Below are positions 59,448-64,000 of a stretch of DNA of 64,000 nucleotides, piece after piece; the stretch's first letter is position 1, and the number at the start of each line of letters is the position of its first letter. The stretch lies in assembly GCA_933228675.1 (NCBI GenBank), contig OW121741.1:133820120-133884119 (forward strand), in the 5' to 3' direction. The position numbers and the translations under genes were made by a program. This DNA is from Stomorhina lunata (taxonomy: Eukaryota; Arthropoda; Insecta; Diptera; Rhiniidae). A model generated the notes under the pieces. The model ran no database searches and had not been told where the DNA came from. It saw only the letters and a list, made by a program, of their open reading frames with translations.

Positions 59448-61614
59448 GGCGTAACTACACTTATAGCTTTTTTTTTGTAGAAGAAGCAAAAACCGTTATA
59501 ACTGTAAACTGCAAGGAACATTACATCCAAATTTTGGAATTGGATCAAGAAGCCATCATCAAGGAAAACTCTCAAAACTAAAACGATAAAAACATTTAGT
59601 TTTTGAGCAATTGCGAAAAAACAAAACGGGCTTAACTACAATTTAAATATTTTCTGAAACCAAAAGGGCTTAATTTTGGGCAAAAATTTAAACCTTTCAA
59701 AATGCATAAAGTGTTTTTCAATAATATAGAGACGGATCTTAAAAATAGTCGCAGTTTATTTTCGAAACATAATTTAATGTGAAAAGATAAGTTTTAAATA
59801 ATTTATAGTAGGACATACAGAGGTTTTTTTAAGAGTTATTTCAGAAATAATCCCGTAATTTTCAAACGGTTAAAGACACTTAAATGAAATTTCATATAGT
59901 TAGAACAGAGGAGCTTTAGAGTTGAGTAGTAGACAAACAGGTCAATAGATTGTCGGAAAGTTAACTTATAGCCTTTCAAAAATCATAGACTCGGATAATA
60001 ATTTTTTAAACTCCATGAATTATTAATTCCAAATTTTGAAATTTGTTCAACAATGCAACGGCAAAGTCATTCCTGAAAACTTAGGTAACAAAAAAGTAAA
60101 GTCCTAATACCAAAAACACTTAGAAAGTGTTTCAGGTAGAATGCTGTTTGCCCAACACCAGCTTCTTGTGAATATTTTCCAAAATATAATTGTCCATAAG
60201 TTACTCCAAAGTCTTGAGGAGTAATAAAGACAGGCCGAGAGGTTTTACATCTTATAGTAAGTTACGACTAGGTTCTCATGCTTTATGTATACAGATTACC
60301 CTAGACTTCCTTCACATAGATACAAATTCATGAGCTTAGCCTATTCGCCATCATATGTAGTTTTCTCGGAATTAGTAATTTATTTGTTTGTAATCATTTC
60401 CTAGCTCACCACCACAATCACGTAAACAAATGATTAACATAAACTACCCATAAACTCCCTCCATTTACATTTGTTTTCCTTAAACTTCTGAAGAAATTTA
60501 TTTAAATTTTCCCATTTAAAAATAAATGTAACAATTCAATCAAATTAAGTTCGATCAAAGGAAAATGTTTAAATCTAATCGCTTTAGCGTCTTAGAAAAG
60601 GTTTCCGTAATACGATACCAACGGCAACTTTATTTACTTTATTTTCGGTGAGAGCTCAACGTGAAATGGCCCATATTTTATTAACTCGACTATTGACAAT
60701 TTATTTGTTATATCTACGACTTGGTTTTCTGGTCATTTTCTATGCTTCTTTTTTTTTGTTTTGGTATTTGCTAGGAAAAAACAAACCTCAACTTGTGTGT
60801 GTTGTGGACAACAGAAAACACAAATACACACGAACACTTTTAGAATACCCAGATATATTGACACTTGCTCCAATTACTCAAGTGGCCATGGATGGAATAA
60901 AGAAATAAAAATTATAATAAAAAAAGAATAAAATGAATGAAGAACAAAAAAAGTAAAATAGGAGACATTCGTTTTAAAAAGCAGAGAAAGGCTGGCGGAA
61001 TGACAGACTGACTGACTAAATGGCCAAAATAAGAATATGAATATGAAAAAAAAGACAAAGAAAAGAAAAGTGTAAAAAATATAATAGATGAAGTAAAAGA
61101 AAAACAAATTCAGATAGAATAATAAAACAGAAGAAAAAAAACATTTAAAACAACAATAATCAAATTGAGTTTGAAAAATTTTTGAAGCATTCAAGCGAGA
61201 AACAACTTTTTTGTGGGGGGAATGTGAGGCTATTTTAGGTATGTTAATGCTCGGCAGTTCCAAAGCAAAGGTGGATGTAAAGCTTATTAGTGAAAAGCAA
61301 CAGCTGTTTGTAGGACATGCATAAAGTCTCCAGTGTCTACCTTCAATGTTATTATTCTCATTGTATACCATCCTTAAGACTTGAACTGCCGGGTTATTCG
61401 TGTGAGAGTGTAGTTGTAGGATTTTGAATGTGTATTAGTAAAAGTGTTTTGTTTTCATTTGCAAATAACCAGTTTTCTATGAAGTTCATTTAGTGAAGCA
61501 CAAAATAGCAAATACAAGCACTCGTGCACTTTTTTTTGCTCTCACTGTCTTTATGTACTCTACATCCGGTTGGTTGTCATATGATTAGAAATTTCAATGA
61601 TATTTGGCTAAAAA
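59448..61614. other. Non-repetitive spacer, no gene supported
   Basis: AT-rich spacer of about 2.2 kb. Frames at 60648-60908 (+, 86 codons) and 60874-61371 (-, 165 codons) overlap end to end. The second is dominated by Phe/Leu/Ser from an A-rich template and lacks any recognisable domain. No RNA gene seen. Confidence 0.55.
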
Positions 61615-64000
61615 ATTCTGATTCTTATTTTTATAAAAAATTTTTATTTTTATCTGAACTTTTTAAAAGAAACCTTTTTATATGGGGAATTTTAAAAAAT
61701 TTCTTATTTTTATAGGAGATTTTTCAAAAATTTCTTATCTTAAAAGGAAATTTTTTCAAAATTTCTTATTTTTATAGCAAATTTTTCAAAAATTCCTGAT
61801 TTTTATAGGAAATTTTTCAAAACTTACTGATTTTTATAAGAAATTTTCCAAAAATTTCTTTTTTTTTAGAAAATTTTTCAAAAATTTCTAATTTTTATTA
61901 TAAATTTTTAAAAGAGTTAATATTTTTATAAGATACTTTGCAAAAGTTTCTTATTTTTATAAGAAAAATTTCAAAAACTTCTTATTTTTATAGGAAATTT
62001 TTAAAAAATTTCTTATTTTAACAGAATATTTTTCAAAAATTTCATTATTTTATATACAATTTTTCAAAAATGTATTTGTTTTTATAGGAAATTTTTCAAA
62101 AATTTCCTACTTTTAAAGGAAATTTTTCAAAAATTTCCTACTTTTATAGGAAAATTTTCAAAAATTTCCTACTTTTATAGGAAATTTTTCAAAAATTTCC
62201 TGCTATTATAGGAAATTTTTCAAAAATTTCCTGCTATTATAGGAAATTTTTCAAAAATTTCCTGCTATTATAGGAAATTTTTCAAAACTTTCCTACTTTT
62301 ATAGGAAATATTTCAAAAATTTCCTACTTTTATAGGAAATTTTTCAAAAATTTCCTACTTTTATAGGAAATTTTTCAAAAATTTCCTACTTTTATAGGAA
62401 ATTTTTCAAAAATTTCCTACTTTTATAGGAAATTTTTCAAAAATTTCCTACTTTTATAGGAAATTTTTCAAAAATTTCCTACTTTTATAGGAAATTTTTC
62501 AAAAATTTCCTACTTTTATAGGAAATTTTTCAAAAATTTCCTACTTTTATAGGAAATTTTTCAAAAATTTCCTACTTTTATAGGAAATTTTTCAAAAATT
62601 TCCTACTTTTATAGGAAATTTTTCAAAAATTTCCTACTTTTATAGGAAATTTTTCAAAAATTTCCTACTTTTATAGGAAATTTTTCAAAAATTTTCTACT
62701 TTTAAAGGAAATTTTTCAAAAATTTCCTACTTTTATAGGAAATTTTTCAAAAATTTCCTACTTTTATAGGAAATTTTTCAAAAATTTCCTACTTTTATAG
62801 GAAATTTTTCAAAAATTTCCTACTTTTATAGAAAATTTTTCAAAAATTTCCTACTTTTATAGGAAATTTTTCAAAAATTTCCTACTTTTATAGGAAATTT
62901 TTCAAAAATTTCCTACTTTTATAGGAAATTTTTCAAAAATTTCCTACTTTTATAGGAAATTTTTCAAAAATTTCCTACTTTTATAGGAAATTTTTCAAAA
63001 ATTTCCTACTTTTATAGGAAATTTTTGAAAAATTTCCTACTTTTATAGGAAATTTTTCAAAAATTTCCTACTTTTATAGGAAATTTTTGAAACATTTCTT
63101 ACTTTTATAGGAAATTTTTCTAAAATTTTCTACTTTTATAGGAAATTTTTCAAAAATTTCCTGCATTTATATGAAATTTTTCAAAAACTTCCTGCTTTTA
63201 TAGGAAATTTTTCAAAAATTTCCTATTTTTACAGGAAATTTTTTAAAAATTTCCTACTTTTATAGGATATTTTTTAAAAACTTCTTATTTTAACAGATTT
63301 TTTTTTTTACAATTTTTCAAAAATGTATTTTTTTTATAGGAAATTTTTCAAAAAATTCCTACTTTTATAGAAAATTTTTTAAGGATTTTTTATTTTTATA
63401 GAAAATTTCTTATTTTGATAGGAAATTTTGCATAAATTTGATATTTTTATATGAAATTCTTCTAAATTTTTTTTTTCTATAGAAAATTTTTCAAAATTTC
63501 TTATTTTTATATGAAATTTTTCAGAAATTTCTTATATTTATATGAAATTATTTCTTTATACGGAATTTTTCAAAAATTTCTTATTTTTATAAAAATTTTT
63601 ATAGGAAATATTTTTAAAAGCTTTATTATTTAGGACATTTAAAAAATTTTTTTTGTGGATATTTTTTTAAAAATTTCTTTCTTTTATAGAAAATTTTAAC
63701 AAAGTCTTCTTATTGTTACAAGAATTTTAAAAAAATTTTCTTACTTTTTTCAAAAATTTCTTATTTTTGTAGGAAATTTTTAAAAACTTTATTTTTTTTT
63801 TTTTGAAATATTTAAAAAATTTCTTATTTATATAAAAAAAAAAAAATAAAAAATAACCAATTTAAAAAAAATTGATTTTTGAAGAAAATTTTTTAAAATA
63901 CTCTTATCTTTATGAGAAATTATAAAAAAAATTTGATTTTTATAGAAAATTTTTCGAAAATTTCTTATTTTTATAAGAATTTTTTAAAAAATTTTTTACT
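61615..64000 (-). repeat. 31-bp satellite array (central-C), continues past window
   Basis: About 75 units. The core (about 62090-63080) is nearly perfect: GGAAATTTTTCAAAAATTTC plus CTACTTTTATA, a linker variant not used in other arrays. Three adjacent units (about 62200-62275) carry a TGCTATTATA linker. The palindromic part stays constant. The left edge and everything after about 63240 are diverged, and the array runs off the right end. Confidence 0.94.

Noticed and set aside
52929..59489. 2,186-codon and 1,954-codon open frames on the - strand
   Set aside because: They are (CLSL)n and (VLVY)n readings of a 12-bp minisatellite; openness follows from the period being divisible by three, and two frames are open at once.
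60874..61371. 165-codon - strand open frame
   Set aside because: The C-terminal half is a Phe-rich translation of an A-rich + strand; no domain and no supporting context.

Overview
The window is eukaryotic, extremely AT-rich and gene-poor. My best guess is a large-genome dipteran, probably a calyptrate fly. That inference rests on an intact Jockey-type LINE, an intact PHD-finger/CR1-type LINE, two Helitron/Helentron-like (DINE-like) non-autonomous elements of a kind I associate with flies, and the general AT-rich, CATA-rich spacer sequence. I see no convincing host exon, tRNA, rRNA or bacterial-style gene, so the stretch reads as heterochromatin-like intergenic DNA or the inside of a very long intron.

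About 35 of the 64 kb, by my own boundaries, is tandem repeat. Arrays of about 0.5-6.5 kb alternate with 1-2 kb non-repetitive spacers. Three kinds of array occur. (1) A 31-bp satellite built from a 21-bp palindrome plus a 10-bp linker lies in both orientations: central C at 5.3-7.9, 19.2-21.8 and 61.6-64 kb; central G at 9.3-17.3, 22.9-25.2, 30.2-32.4 and 40.8-47.2 kb. (2) A CTATAG-centred group with 28-31-bp units lies at 2.3-2.9, 3.5-4.3, 26.1-28.7 and 36.7-39.8 kb. (3) A 12-bp minisatellite (GTCTTAGTCTAT) lies at 33.3-35.3 and 48.4-51.1 kb, and on the opposite strand at 53.0-59.4 kb. The array at 3.5-4.3 kb flips orientation in its middle. Several arrays hold direct internal duplications (1,902, about 797, about 630 and 417 bp), as expected from repeated segmental amplification.

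The real protein-coding genes are the four ORFs of two complete-looking retrotransposons. Element 1 (+ strand, about 9805-14024) encodes a zinc-knuckle Gag-like ORF1 and an endonuclease-reverse transcriptase ORF2, overlapping by 10 nt. Element 2 (- strand, about 46497-41700) encodes a PHD-finger ORF1 and an endonuclease-reverse transcriptase ORF2. In each case ORF1 would form the RNP and ORF2 would nick the target and reverse-transcribe from the poly(A) tail. Both are inserted inside the 31-bp satellite. The two Helitron-like copies (1447-2254, 14174-14954) are also inside satellite. Other mobile DNA is a foldback-type element with about 122-bp inverted arms (2852-3288), a related fragment (about 1106-1410), and a 131-bp piggyBac-like MITE flanked by TTAA (25613-25743).

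The most novel signal is the shared design of the AT satellites: a palindrome kept constant while a short linker varies, a period close to three helical turns, roughly one A/T tract per turn, and arrays placed in opposing orientations. Long stop-free frames inside the 12-bp array (more than 2,000 codons) are by-products of a repeat period divisible by three, not genes.
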